From an uncultured Coriobacteriaceae bacterium (lineage in GTDB: Bacteria > Actinomycetota > Coriobacteriia > Coriobacteriales > Eggerthellaceae), in the NCBI GenBank assembly GCA_900552365.1, contig URZP01000027.1:1-16134 (forward strand): a stretch of DNA of 16,134 bases. The letters run 5' to 3'. The notes beneath the pieces were generated by a model that worked only from the letters and a program-made list of their open reading frames with translations, was not told the origin of the DNA and searched no databases. Positions 7,535 to 15,120 of this stretch are shown here, in pieces. Within the stretch, counting starts at the first letter, position 1. Each line of letters begins with the position of its first letter. A program made the position numbers and the translations under genes.

Positions 7535-8032
7535 TCAGTCGTCCAAACGCCGATTGCGCAGGATCTTTCTTTCTATTTTGCGAATGACAAGCGTATGGGC
7601 AAGGTCTTGCTCGACGAGCGGCTGCACCAGAAACGCTTTCATGCCGACGACATGTGCGCCGATGACGTCGGTCGACATCTGATCGCCGATTGCCACCGTT
7701 TGGCTCTTCGGGGCGCCCATCATTCGGCATGCGTCGTGATAGCCCTTGGGAAGCGGCTTCATAGCCTTGGCCACCACGGGCAGCGAAAGCTCTTTGCCAA
7801 CCTGGAACGGCGTTTCGTGCCAGTTGTTGGAAAGCAGGCAGAACGTGATACCAGCCGCCTGCGCACGATCAAGCCAGTCGCGCACGTCAGCCGGGATCTC
7901 GCGCGTGTCGCGAGTGAGGATGGTGTTGTCGATGTCAAGCAAAACGAAGCGCAACCCGCTTGCAAGCAGGTCGCGCTCTACGTTGATTCTCGTGATGCGA
8001 GAGAAGTATTTATCAGGGGAGACGAAAGGCAT
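7535..8032 (-). CDS. YqeG-family HAD phosphatase (HAD-IIIA)
   Basis: A 165-residue HAD hydrolase with all four motifs: Asp33-x-Asp35-x-Thr37 (LLDIDNTIL), Ser68 in LLSNN, Lys92 in MKPLPKG, and GDQMSTD (116-122). The length and the SNN and KP motifs match the YqeG family, which in several bacteria sits next to aroE; the substrate is not established for the family as far as I know. The ATG at 8032 begins 4 bp after the mltG stop and no clear ribosome binding site is visible, so translation is probably coupled to mltG. The stop precedes aroE by 17 bp. Confidence 0.9.
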   Translation of the reverse strand: MPFVSPDKYFSRITRINVERDLLASGLRFVLLDIDNTILTRDTREIPADVRDWLDRAQAAGITFCLLSNNWHETPFQVGKELSLPVVAKAMKPLPKGYHDACRMMGAPKSQTVAIGDQMSTDVIGAHVVGMKAFLVQPLVEQDLAHTLVIRKIERKILRNRRLDD

Positions 8033-8036
8033 GCGC

Positions 8037-9167
8037 TTATTCGAAGGTCGCGCGATGCTCTTCGTACGTCTCGCTGAAGTAGTACTGCATGACGCCCTTG
8101 TCATCGGGTGCGAAGTAGAAGTACAGATACTTGGTGGTTTCGGGCGCGCACACAGCCTGCAGGGTGGCAAGACCCGGCGAGTTGATGGGCGTGGGCGGCA
8201 GACCATCGATGAAGTAGGTGTTGTACTCGTTCTCGGTGGCAACGTCGTCGGCCGTGGGATCGTGCCCCACGAAGTAAGCGACGGTGGCGTCAGACTGCAG
8301 ACGCATCTTGTCGGCAAGGCGGTTGTAGAAAACCGAAGCGACGGTGGCGCGATGATCGGCGTCGGCTTCCTTCTCGACGATGGAGGCAAGGTTCACCACG
8401 TCGTAAAGCGACAAACCCTTCGAGGTTGCGTAAGACAGATCAAGTGACGCAGTCTCGATCTTGAACTGGTCAAGCATGGCGCGAATGATCGAGTCGGCCG
8501 TGGAAGCGTCATCGAACGCGTAGGTCTTGGGGAACAGGAAGCCCTCAAGCGAATGGGTGCCGGCCGGAGCCAAGAAACTGTAGCTGCCGGCATACACGCT
8601 GGCGTTGCTGGCCGCCTGGATGAAGTCGTTCTCGGAGATACGGCCGTTGGTTGCCTTCGAAACGATAGCGGCAATCTGCTTCAGCGTGGAGCCTTCGGGC
8701 ACGGTGAAGGTCTCGCCGGAAACACCGGCTTCAAGGATGCCGATGATGTCGTCGATAGACGTGCCGCCGGCAATGGTGTAGGTGCCGGTTTTCAGCGAAG
8801 AGCTTTTGCCCAGTTCGGCAACACGGTTGGTGAACTTGTTGGCATCAGAAACAAGACCGGCCGAGGCAAGCGACTTGCCAATAGCGCCAGCGCCTTCGCC
8901 CTCGGCAACGGTGATGGTTGCGGTTTCGCCCGAGCCGATGAGGTTGGTCTGCGGTGAGCAACCGCGAACAAGCGAAGCGATGCCGAAGATTATAAGGGCC
9001 AGAACGACAACAAGCACAACCAGCGAGATGATGGCCGGCGCCTTGCTGCGCTTCGGGCGGATGAAGCTGGTGTCGTACGTGCGGAACGCGCGCTCGCCCT
9101 GCGCATGGGCGCGGCGGGCAGCGTGATTCGGTCGTTCGGAGTACGTAACTTGCTTGCGACTGGCCAT
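8037..9167 (-). CDS. mltG: Endolytic murein transglycosylase MltG (YceG-like)
   Basis: A 376-residue membrane-anchored enzyme that cuts nascent peptidoglycan strands. A basic cytoplasmic N-terminus of about 43 residues is followed by one transmembrane segment (about 45-67), a LysM-like region (about 80-160), and the YceG catalytic domain. The likely catalytic Glu265 lies in ASIVEKEA; the family motif TPINSPGLATLQA is at 326-338. The ATG at 9167 has AGGGGA seven bases upstream. It follows ruvX by 11 bp; the ruvX-mltG pair is common in Gram-positive and actinobacterial genomes. Confidence 0.95.
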   Translation of the reverse strand: MASRKQVTYSERPNHAARRAHAQGERAFRTYDTSFIRPKRSKAPAIISLVVLVVVLALIIFGIASLVRGCSPQTNLIGSGETATITVAEGEGAGAIGKSLASAGLVSDANKFTNRVAELGKSSSLKTGTYTIAGGTSIDDIIGILEAGVSGETFTVPEGSTLKQIAAIVSKATNGRISENDFIQAASNASVYAGSYSFLAPAGTHSLEGFLFPKTYAFDDASTADSIIRAMLDQFKIETASLDLSYATSKGLSLYDVVNLASIVEKEADADHRATVASVFYNRLADKMRLQSDATVAYFVGHDPTADDVATENEYNTYFIDGLPPTPINSPGLATLQAVCAPETTKYLYFYFAPDDKGVMQYYFSETYEEHRATFE

Positions 9168-9178
9168 AAGCTGATCCC

Positions 9179-9607
9179 CTACTGCGTTTGATGTTCGTTG
9201 GCTCGTGCATCAAGCCATGACTGTAAGAATATGCTTGCGGCTATCATATCGATTTTTCCGCGCATCTCGCGCTCTGACATGCCCTTTTCACGCAAACTGC
9301 GCTTGGCTTCGGTGGAGCTCAAACGCTCATCCGAGAACTCAACGGGGATGCCCGTGCGCTTCGAAACCTCAGCAGCAAAGGCGCGGATACGCGCCGCTTG
9401 GGGGCCTTCTTCACCCGACAACGTGTATGGCAGGCCGCTTACCAGCAGTTCGGGTTCCCAATCTTCTAGAACGCGCATGAACGGTTTCGCGCACGCCTTA
9501 ACCTCTGCCGAGGGAAGAACCGTTATGGGCGACGCCACGCGTTCGCCCGGATCGCTGATGGCGATGCCCACGCGCACCTCACCGATATCCAATGCCATGA
9601 TCCTCAT
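9179..9607 (-). CDS. ruvX: Putative Holliday junction resolvase RuvX / YqgF family
   Basis: A 142-residue RNase H-fold protein of normal family length. Seen: MALDIGEVRVGIAISD at the N-terminus with catalytic Asp7, SGLPYTLSGEEG in the middle, DERLSSTEA, and the C-terminal KIDMIAASIFLQSWLD with its acidic residue. Members act in Holliday junction or pre-16S rRNA processing (YqgF); which applies here is not shown. The ATG at 9607 has GGGGA six bases upstream; another ATG at 9598 is less well placed. It is the first gene of the long operon, but I find no convincing promoter in the 90 bp between it and guaB, so read-through past the guaB terminator may contribute. Confidence 0.93.
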   Translation of the reverse strand: MRIMALDIGEVRVGIAISDPGERVASPITVLPSAEVKACAKPFMRVLEDWEPELLVSGLPYTLSGEEGPQAARIRAFAAEVSKRTGIPVEFSDERLSSTEAKRSLREKGMSEREMRGKIDMIAASIFLQSWLDARANEHQTQ

Positions 9608-9642
9608 GCTCCATCCCCTTTCGCGGATCTCTTCCGTTGCTT

Positions 9643-9677
9643 ACAAGAAGGCCCGCCTCGCCGAAGCGGAGCGGGCC
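9643..9677 (-). terminator. Intrinsic terminator of guaB
   Basis: GGCCCGC (9650-9656) pairs with GCGGGCC (9671-9677), with a short CGC/GCG inner stem, 20 bp past the guaB stop. On the minus strand the hairpin is followed by TTCTTGT, a weak U-tract, so termination may be incomplete. Confidence 0.7.
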
Positions 9678-9697
9678 GAAAGATCTTTCAGATGTGA

Positions 9698-11215
9698 TTA
9701 GCGCATGTTGGAGGCGTAAGGAGCCTTGTCCTTCAGCAGAACGTCGTGAGCGCCGCCCTCGACGATGGAAGTGGAGCTGATGACGGTGAGCTTGGCTTTG
9801 TCCTGGAACTCGGGGATGGTGAGCGCGCCGCAGTTGCACATGGTGGACTTGATCTTCAGCAGCGTGACTGCGATGTTGTCCTTAAGCGGGCCGGCGTACG
9901 GTACGTAAGAATCGACGCCTTCCTCGAACGACAGGCTCTTCTTGCCGCCCAGGTCGTAACGGCCCCAGTTGCGGGCACGGGCAGAGCCCTCGCCCCAGTA
10001 CTCCTTCATGTACGTGCCGTTGACCATGACCTTGGCCGAAGGAGCCTCGTCGAAGCGGGCGAAGTAGCGGCCCAGCATGACGAAGTCGGCGCCCATGGCC
10101 AGAGCCAGCGAGATGTGATGGTCGTAAACGATGCCGCCATCGGAGCAGATGGGCACGTAAATGCCGGTTTCCTTGAAGTACTCGTCACGAGCCTTGGCAA
10201 CCTCGATGGTAGCCGTGGCCTGACCGCGGCCGATGCCCTTGGTCTCGCGGGTGATGCAGATGGAACCGCCGCCGATGCCGATCTTGACGAAGTCGGCGCC
10301 AGCCTCGGCCAGGAAACGGAAGCCCTCGCCGTCAACGACGTTGCCTGCACCGATCTTGACGGTGTCGCCGTAGTGCTCGCGAACCCACTCGATGGTCATC
10401 TTCTGCCAATCGGAGAAGCCCTCGGAAGAGTCGATGCACAGCACGTCTGCACCGGCCTCGACCAGTGCGGGGATGCGCTCGGCATAGTCGCGCGAGTTGA
10501 TGCCGGCACCAACCATGTAGCGCTTATGGGAGTCGAGCATCTCGTTGGGGTTGGACTTGTGAGAATCGTAGTCCTTGCGGAAGACCATGTAAGCCAGGGT
10601 GTCGTCGGCGTTGACCAGCGGCAGAGAGTTCAGCTTGTGCTCCCAGATGATGTCGTTTGCCTCTTTGAGCGAGGTCTCAGCGGGAGCAACGATGAGCTTC
10701 TCACGCGGGGTCATGAACTCGGAAACCTTCTCGTCGCCGGTCATGCGGGACAGACGGTAATCGCGCTCGGTGACGACACCCAGCAGCTTGCCGTGAGCCG
10801 TGCCGTCATGGGTGACGGGCATGGTGGAGTGGTCGGTGGCTTCCTTCAGAGCGACAACCTGGTTAAGGGTCATGTCGGGAGACAGGTTGGCGTCGGACTC
10901 GACGAAACCCGCCTTGTAATCCTTAACGCGCTTGACCATGGCAGCTTCCTGCTCGATGGTCTGATTGCCGTAGATGAAGGACATGCCGCCCTCGGTTGCC
11001 AGAGCAACGGCCATCTTGTCGTCAGAGACGGCGGCCATGATGGCGGACACCATGGGGGTGTTCAGGGAAAGGGGGCACTCCTCTTCGCCCTTGCGATACT
11101 TGACCAGCGGGGTTTTAAGGCTTACCGACGCAGGGATGCACGTCGCAGGGGTGTGACCCGGCACCAAAAGGTACTCGTTGAACGTGCGCGACGGTTCTTC
11201 GTAATAATAAGCCAT
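9698..11215 (-). CDS. guaB: Inosine-5'-monophosphate dehydrogenase, Tritrichomonas foetus-like type
   Basis: A 505-residue enzyme that oxidises IMP to XMP with NAD, the committed step of GMP synthesis. TIM-barrel domain with two CBS repeats inserted at about 100-220. Seen: the catalytic loop GIGGGSICITRETKGIGRGQ with Cys320, SDGGIVYDHH (358-367), LGRYFAR (381-387), and the flap with the Arg419-Tyr420 pair and FEEGVDSYVPYAG. The Cys-loop uses GGGSICITR where most bacteria have GPGSICTTR, and the whole sequence, including STMCNCGALTIP and IVEGGAHDV, closely matches my memory of the T. foetus enzyme (catalytic Cys319, Arg418, Tyr419). The ATG at 11215 has AAGGAG seven bases upstream. It is apparently monocistronic, with its own promoter and terminator. 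Confidence 0.96.
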   Translation of the reverse strand: MAYYYEEPSRTFNEYLLVPGHTPATCIPASVSLKTPLVKYRKGEEECPLSLNTPMVSAIMAAVSDDKMAVALATEGGMSFIYGNQTIEQEAAMVKRVKDYKAGFVESDANLSPDMTLNQVVALKEATDHSTMPVTHDGTAHGKLLGVVTERDYRLSRMTGDEKVSEFMTPREKLIVAPAETSLKEANDIIWEHKLNSLPLVNADDTLAYMVFRKDYDSHKSNPNEMLDSHKRYMVGAGINSRDYAERIPALVEAGADVLCIDSSEGFSDWQKMTIEWVREHYGDTVKIGAGNVVDGEGFRFLAEAGADFVKIGIGGGSICITRETKGIGRGQATATIEVAKARDEYFKETGIYVPICSDGGIVYDHHISLALAMGADFVMLGRYFARFDEAPSAKVMVNGTYMKEYWGEGSARARNWGRYDLGGKKSLSFEEGVDSYVPYAGPLKDNIAVTLLKIKSTMCNCGALTIPEFQDKAKLTVISSTSIVEGGAHDVLLKDKAPYASNMR

Positions 11216-11261
11216 GAAACTGCTCCTTATCTGGTCTGAGCGGCGGGAATGATTGAGAGTA

Positions 11262-11290
11262 ATTATAGCCACGTCGTTGCCGTTTTTCGA
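11262..11290 (-). promoter_or_regulatory. Promoter of guaB
   Basis: On the minus strand a perfect TATAAT (11262-11267) has a 4-of-6 -35 box TCGAAA (11285-11290) at 17 bp. The implied leader is about 40 bases. A TTGACA at 11293-11298 also lies upstream but with a 25-bp gap. Confidence 0.65.
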
Positions 11291-11320
11291 CCTGTCAAGC
11301 TTACCTCTTTTAAATATCAC

Positions 11321-11364
11321 GCGGACGCCAAGCCCGTTTCCGCAGAAACAAGCCCGACGTCCGC
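11321..11364. repeat. Long inverted repeat upstream of guaB promoter
   Basis: GCGGACG (11321-11327) pairs with CGTCCGC (11358-11364); between them GTTTC-CGCA-GAAAC forms an inner hairpin (11336-11349), flanked on both sides by AAGCCCG. It lies between the symporter 3' end and the guaB promoter. It lacks a following T-run, so it is more likely an operator-type or attenuating structure, or a weak terminator for the upstream genes. Confidence 0.5.
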
Positions 11365-11410
11365 ATTGATCAACGATCATTTTACCTACTGAATGGCGAG
11401 CGCTTTAGCG

Positions 11411-11450
11411 AAGAGCAAAACCGAAAGCGCGTCCTCGTCCGAAAACGCGC
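11411..11450 (-). terminator. Probable terminator of the aminopeptidase-symporter unit
   Basis: On the minus strand GCGCGTTTTC and GAGGACGCGC (11427-11450) form a 10-bp stem with two G-T pairs and a 4-base loop. TTTCGGTTTTGCTCTT follows. It lies 18 bp after the symporter stop. Confidence 0.6.
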
Positions 11451-11468
11451 CGATTTCAACGCGCAGCG

Positions 11469-12899
11469 CTACCCAAGCCAGGTCGTGAGAACAGGAACCC
11501 ATCCCGTCACCCAAACAACCAGGATAAGCGCAGGGACGACGTATTTCACGTACACGCGCAGGCCGGCAGGGAACTTCATGCCCTGGCCGGTGTCGACCTC
11601 GGCCAGGAATTCGTCCCACCCCCAGCCGCGCTTCGACGTGCAGAACGTCAGCATGATCAACGCGCCCAAAGGCAACAGGTTGTTGGACAAGATGAAGTCC
11701 TCAAGCGACTGGATGTCGCCGATGCCCGGAACCACGAAGCCCGACCACACGTTGTAGCCAAGCGCGCACGGCAGCGACAGCAAAATAAGCCCGACGCCGT
11801 TGATGGCAACGGCCCTGCCGCGGCTCACGCCCCATTGATCCATGGTGAACGCGATGATGTTCTCGAACACCGCAATGATGGACGACAGCGCCGCGAAGCT
11901 CATGAACACGAAGAACAGCGTGCACCACAGCTGACCCAGCGGCATTTGGTTGAAGACGCCCGGCAGCGTGATGAACACCAAGCTGGGGCCGCTTCCCGGC
12001 TCCACCCCGAACGCGAAGCACGCGGGGAAGATGATGAGGCCGGCAACGAACGCAACCGACGTGTCCAGCGCACCGATGCGCAGCGTCTCGCCCGTCAGAC
12101 TGCGGCTTTTGTCAATGTAGCTGCCGAAGATCATCATCGAGCCAATACCCAAAGACAGCGTGAAGAACGCCTGGCTCATGGCCGCGTACGCCGCTTCCGC
12201 GAACGACGACAGCTGAGCCCCCAAGGTTGCGCCCGCGAACACCTTCCCGAAATCGGGAACCAGGTAGAACGCAAGGCCCGCCCCGGCGCCTTCAAGCGTG
12301 ACCGAGCGCACGGCCAAAACCAGCATGACCGCAAGCAGGCACACCATCATGATCTTCGTCACGCGCTCGACGCCCTTTTGCAGGCCGGCAGCCGTGCACA
12401 AAAGACCCAGCAGGATGACGACAATCATCCAGAAAACCACTTCGCCCGGGTTCGAGAGCATTGTCCCGAAAACCGATGCCACTTGGTCGGCACCTAAGCC
12501 GTTGAATGAGCCAATGGCGCTTTTGTACACGAACGCCAGCATCCAGCCCGCGACGACCGTGTAGAACATCATCAGCAGATAGCAGCCAACCAAGCTGATC
12601 CACTTGGCGTGATGCCATTTGCTTCCCGCGGGTTCCAGCACGTCGAACGCGCGCGCCATCGATCTTTGCGAGCCGCGGCCCAGTGAGAATTCCATGACCA
12701 GAACCGGCAGCGAGAACGCCACCAAGAACACGATGTACATCAAAACGAATGCTGCACCACCGTACTTGCCGGTGATATAGGGGAAACGCCAGACGTTTCC
12801 CAGTCCGATCGCGCAACCGGCGCTGATCAAGATGAAGCCCAGGCGCGACGCGAATTGCTCGCGCGACACCTGGGGAGCAGATTGAACCTCGTTTGCCAC
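11469..12899 (-). CDS. Sodium-dependent transporter, neurotransmitter:sodium symporter (NSS/SNF) family
   Basis: A 476-residue integral membrane protein with about 11-12 hydrophobic segments. The first helix carries the NSS signature GFILISAGCAIGLGNVWRFP (21-40) and then GKYGGAAFVLMY, the unwound sodium- and substrate-binding region of LeuT-fold carriers. Family members move amino acids or related amines with sodium; the substrate here is not identifiable. The length is as usual for bacterial members. The start is GTG at 12899, with AAGGGG six bases upstream. It begins 10 bp after the M18 aminopeptidase stop, so the two are almost certainly co-transcribed; linking amino acid transport with peptide breakdown is a reasonable inference. 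Confidence 0.93.
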   Translation of the reverse strand: MANEVQSAPQVSREQFASRLGFILISAGCAIGLGNVWRFPYITGKYGGAAFVLMYIVFLVAFSLPVLVMEFSLGRGSQRSMARAFDVLEPAGSKWHHAKWISLVGCYLLMMFYTVVAGWMLAFVYKSAIGSFNGLGADQVASVFGTMLSNPGEVVFWMIVVILLGLLCTAAGLQKGVERVTKIMMVCLLAVMLVLAVRSVTLEGAGAGLAFYLVPDFGKVFAGATLGAQLSSFAEAAYAAMSQAFFTLSLGIGSMMIFGSYIDKSRSLTGETLRIGALDTSVAFVAGLIIFPACFAFGVEPGSGPSLVFITLPGVFNQMPLGQLWCTLFFVFMSFAALSSIIAVFENIIAFTMDQWGVSRGRAVAINGVGLILLSLPCALGYNVWSGFVVPGIGDIQSLEDFILSNNLLPLGALIMLTFCTSKRGWGWDEFLAEVDTGQGMKFPAGLRVYVKYVVPALILVVWVTGWVPVLTTWLG

Positions 12900-12909
12900 G
12901 CAAGACCCC

Positions 12910-14319
12910 TTATGCCTTCAGGAAGGCGACGTAGCCTTTGTAGGCCTCGTACAGGTCGGCCTTGCTGACAACTTCCCACGGCGCATGCATGGAAAGAACC
13001 GGCACGCCGGAGTCGATGACGTTCATGCCGTACTTGGCGGACATGTAGGCGATGGTGCCGCCACCGCCGGCGTCGACCTTGCCCAGCTCGCAGGTTTGGA
13101 AGGTGACCTGCGCGTCGTCCATGATACGACGGATCTCGGCCACGTACTCGGCATCGGCATCGCTGCTGCCCGACTTGCCGCGAGAACCTGTGAACTTGTT
13201 GAAGGCCAGGCCATGGCCCAAGAACGCAACGTTGCGCGTGTCGAAGACGCTGGCGTATGCGGGGTCGAAACCGGCGGACACGTCGCTCGAGATCATCTTG
13301 GAGTTGGCAAGCGCATGGCGAAGCTTGACGCCACCAGTCTCGCCGGCGAGCTCCATAAGCGTGGCGATGGTGTTCTCGAAGAAGCGGGAATCCATGCCCG
13401 AGGCGCCCACGCTGCCGATTTCCTCTTTGTCAACCAACACGGAAACAGCCGTGGTTTTCAGATCCTGATCGGCCATCTCAAGCTGAGCGACCATCGAAGG
13501 ATACGCGCACGAGCTGTCGTCGTGGCCGTAACCCAAGATCATGCTGCGGTCGAAGCCCATTTCACGAGCGGCGCCTGCGGGGACGGCCTCAAGCTCGGCG
13601 GAATCGAAGTCGGCTTCCTCGATGCCGTACTTCTCAGCCAGAAGCTTCAGAGCGAACGCCTTCACCGGCTCGGCCTTCACCTCGTCACTTGCCTCTTCGC
13701 CCTCCTTGATAACCAGGGGACGATTGCCGACCAGGATATCCAGGTCCTCACCTGCGACGACCTCGGAAGCCTTCTTGCCCATCTGGTCCTTTGCCAGGTG
13801 AATGAGCAGGTCGGTAATGCAGAACACGGGATCGCCCGGCTCGTCGCCCACGTTGACGTCGATGACGGTGCCATCCTTCTTCACCACGACGCCGTACAGC
13901 GCCAGCGGAACGGTGACCCACTGGTAATGCTTGATGCCGCCATAGTAATGAGTGTCAAGGCGGGCCTGGCCGTTTGCCTCGAACAACGGGTTCTGCTTGA
14001 TATCAAGGCGCGGGGAGTCGATGTGCGCGCCCAGGATGTTCATGCCGTTCTCGATGGGATCGCTGCCCAGCTGGATGAGGATGACGGCCTTGCCGTGCGT
14101 GGCGGCGTACACCTTATCGCCCGCCTTCAAGGTCTCGCCTGCGCGGTAGACGTCTTCGATATCGCGATAGCCGGCGGCCTGCGCACGAGCAATGGCGCTC
14201 TTCGCGAACAGACGCTCGGTCTTGTTCTTCGAGATGAAATCGATGTAGTCGGCACTGAGCGACTCGAGCTCGGCCAGTGCCGCCTCGTCGTAAGCCTCCC
14301 ATGCGTTCTTCTTGTTCAT
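12910..14319 (-). CDS. M18 family aminopeptidase (aspartyl aminopeptidase-like)
   Basis: A 469-residue zinc metallopeptidase of normal M18 length, cytoplasmic, which removes N-terminal residues from peptides (acidic in the best-known members, but bacterial relatives vary). Candidate metal ligands and catalytic residues: His99 in LGAHIDSPRLD, Asp267 in GYGHDDSS, Glu299 and Glu300 in VDKEEIGSVG, Asp346 in SSDVSAGFDPAY, and His445 in SMHAPWEV. The glycine-rich DAGGGGTIAYM (416-426) also fits. The ATG at 14319 has AAGGAAGG about seven bases upstream. It heads a two-gene unit with the downstream symporter and is divergent from rubrerythrin. Confidence 0.94.
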   Translation of the reverse strand: MNKKNAWEAYDEAALAELESLSADYIDFISKNKTERLFAKSAIARAQAAGYRDIEDVYRAGETLKAGDKVYAATHGKAVILIQLGSDPIENGMNILGAHIDSPRLDIKQNPLFEANGQARLDTHYYGGIKHYQWVTVPLALYGVVVKKDGTVIDVNVGDEPGDPVFCITDLLIHLAKDQMGKKASEVVAGEDLDILVGNRPLVIKEGEEASDEVKAEPVKAFALKLLAEKYGIEEADFDSAELEAVPAGAAREMGFDRSMILGYGHDDSSCAYPSMVAQLEMADQDLKTTAVSVLVDKEEIGSVGASGMDSRFFENTIATLMELAGETGGVKLRHALANSKMISSDVSAGFDPAYASVFDTRNVAFLGHGLAFNKFTGSRGKSGSSDADAEYVAEIRRIMDDAQVTFQTCELGKVDAGGGGTIAYMSAKYGMNVIDSGVPVLSMHAPWEVVSKADLYEAYKGYVAFLKA

Positions 14320-14358
14320 GAAATCGCCTTCCTTATTGCTTTTCCAATTCGCTCGCCC

Positions 14359-14364
14359 ATTATC
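14359..14364 (-). promoter_or_regulatory. Possible -10 box for the aminopeptidase-symporter unit
   Basis: GATAAT on the minus strand, about 40 bp before the aminopeptidase ATG. The -35 region at the correct distance is poor, so the call is tentative. Confidence 0.35.
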
Positions 14365-14426
14365 GCGCACTCAGCACCTGCTCGGCGCACGATCTTGATC
14401 TTTTACGCACAACGGCGTTTTCCTAC

Positions 14427-14454
14427 TTGCAATCAGTCCTTATTAGGATATACT
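14427..14454 (+). promoter_or_regulatory. Promoter of rubrerythrin
   Basis: The -35 box TTGCAA (14427-14432) and -10 box TATACT (14449-14454) are 16 bp apart. The implied leader is about 38 bases, with the ribosome binding site AGAGAGGGA at 14485-14493 before the ATG at 14499. Confidence 0.7.
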
Positions 14455-14461
14455 CCTAATA
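14441..14461. promoter_or_regulatory. Perfect 8-5-8 inverted repeat over the rubrerythrin -10 box (operator candidate)
   Basis: TATTAGGA (14441-14448), TATAC, TCCTAATA (14454-14461). The palindrome covers the -10 hexamer, so a bound protein would block RNA polymerase. The half site TTAGG/CCTAA recalls DtxR/IdeR-type iron-regulator boxes, but the gap is 7 rather than 9 bases; a peroxide or metal sensor is plausible but not shown. Confidence 0.6.
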
Positions 14462-14498
14462 GTCGAATCAAACGCAACCCAATGAGAGAGGGATCAAT

Positions 14499-15104
14499 AT
14501 GAATACTCGTTCCGAATTCCCCACCGCCGAGAACAGCTCCAACATGAACGGCTTCGGCACCACCCAGATCGCTTCCACCCTTGACGCCCTGAAGGCTTCC
14601 GTCGCTGGCGAGACCGGCGCTTCCGCTAAGTACGCCGGCTACGCAAAGGCCGCCGACGAGGCTGGATACCCGCAGGTTGCCAAGCTGTTCCGTGCTGCCT
14701 CCGCCGCCGAGCAGGTTCACATCGGCATGGAGGCCGCTCTGGTCGAGGCTGAAGAGCCCGATTATGTCCGCCCCACCGCCGAAGCTGCCGACCCGCTGCC
14801 CGTCGACCTCATGCTCATCGACGCTGCCAACGGCGAGATCCACGAGACCTCTGACATGTACCCCGAGTTCATCAAGAAGGCTCAGGAAGAGGGCAACGAC
14901 AAGGCCGTCAAGGTGTTCACCAAGGCTAAGCTTGCTGAGAGCGTTCATGCCGAGAAGTACCTCGAGGCTTACAACAACCTCGACGCTGCCGACGACGACA
15001 ACTACTACCTGTGCCCCTTCTGCGGCTACATCCACAAGGGCGCTGAAGCTCCCGAGGTCTGCCCCATCTGCGGCGCCAAGAAGGCTGCATTCAAGGAATT
15101 CTAG
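14499..15104 (+). CDS. rbr: Rubrerythrin
   Basis: A 201-residue non-haem iron peroxidase that protects anaerobes by reducing hydrogen peroxide. The N-terminal four-helix diiron domain (about 22-160) shows GETGASAKYAGYA (Glu38), AAEQVHIGME (Glu71, His74), EIHETSDMYPEF (Glu113, Glu116) and AKLAESVHAEKY (Glu147, His150). The C-terminal rubredoxin-like domain has two CxxC knuckles (Cys172/175 and Cys188/191). The first 20 or so residues are a polar extension before the diiron domain. It is monocistronic, ending in a palindromic repeat pair and a strong terminator. Expression is probably controlled at the operator-like repeat on its promoter. Confidence 0.97.
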   Translation: MNTRSEFPTAENSSNMNGFGTTQIASTLDALKASVAGETGASAKYAGYAKAADEAGYPQVAKLFRAASAAEQVHIGMEAALVEAEEPDYVRPTAEAADPLPVDLMLIDAANGEIHETSDMYPEFIKKAQEEGNDKAVKVFTKAKLAESVHAEKYLEAYNNLDAADDDNYYLCPFCGYIHKGAEAPEVCPICGAKKAAFKEF

Positions 15105-15120
15105 GCCGCGGGCGTGGGCA

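Noticed and set aside
7518..7730. Upstream extension of aroE by 71 residues
   Set aside because: It overlaps the yqeG-type gene in another frame and reads as Arg/Pro-rich shadow sequence; the standard AroE N-terminus begins at 7517.
9746..11239. Long plus-strand open frame (497 codons) opposite guaB
   Set aside because: Antisense shadow of guaB, with low-complexity Gly/Ala/Asp/Val-rich translation and no recognisable motifs.
11293..11298. TTGACA as the -35 box of guaB
   Set aside because: It is 25 bp from the TATAAT, too far for a standard promoter; TCGAAA at 17 bp fits better.
12985..14502. Long plus-strand open frame (505 codons) opposite the M18 aminopeptidase
   Set aside because: Antisense shadow of a well-supported gene; it also runs through the rubrerythrin promoter.
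14433..15035. Minus-strand open frame (200 codons) opposite rubrerythrin
   Set aside because: Shadow of rubrerythrin; its Val/Gly/Leu-rich translation is a composition effect.
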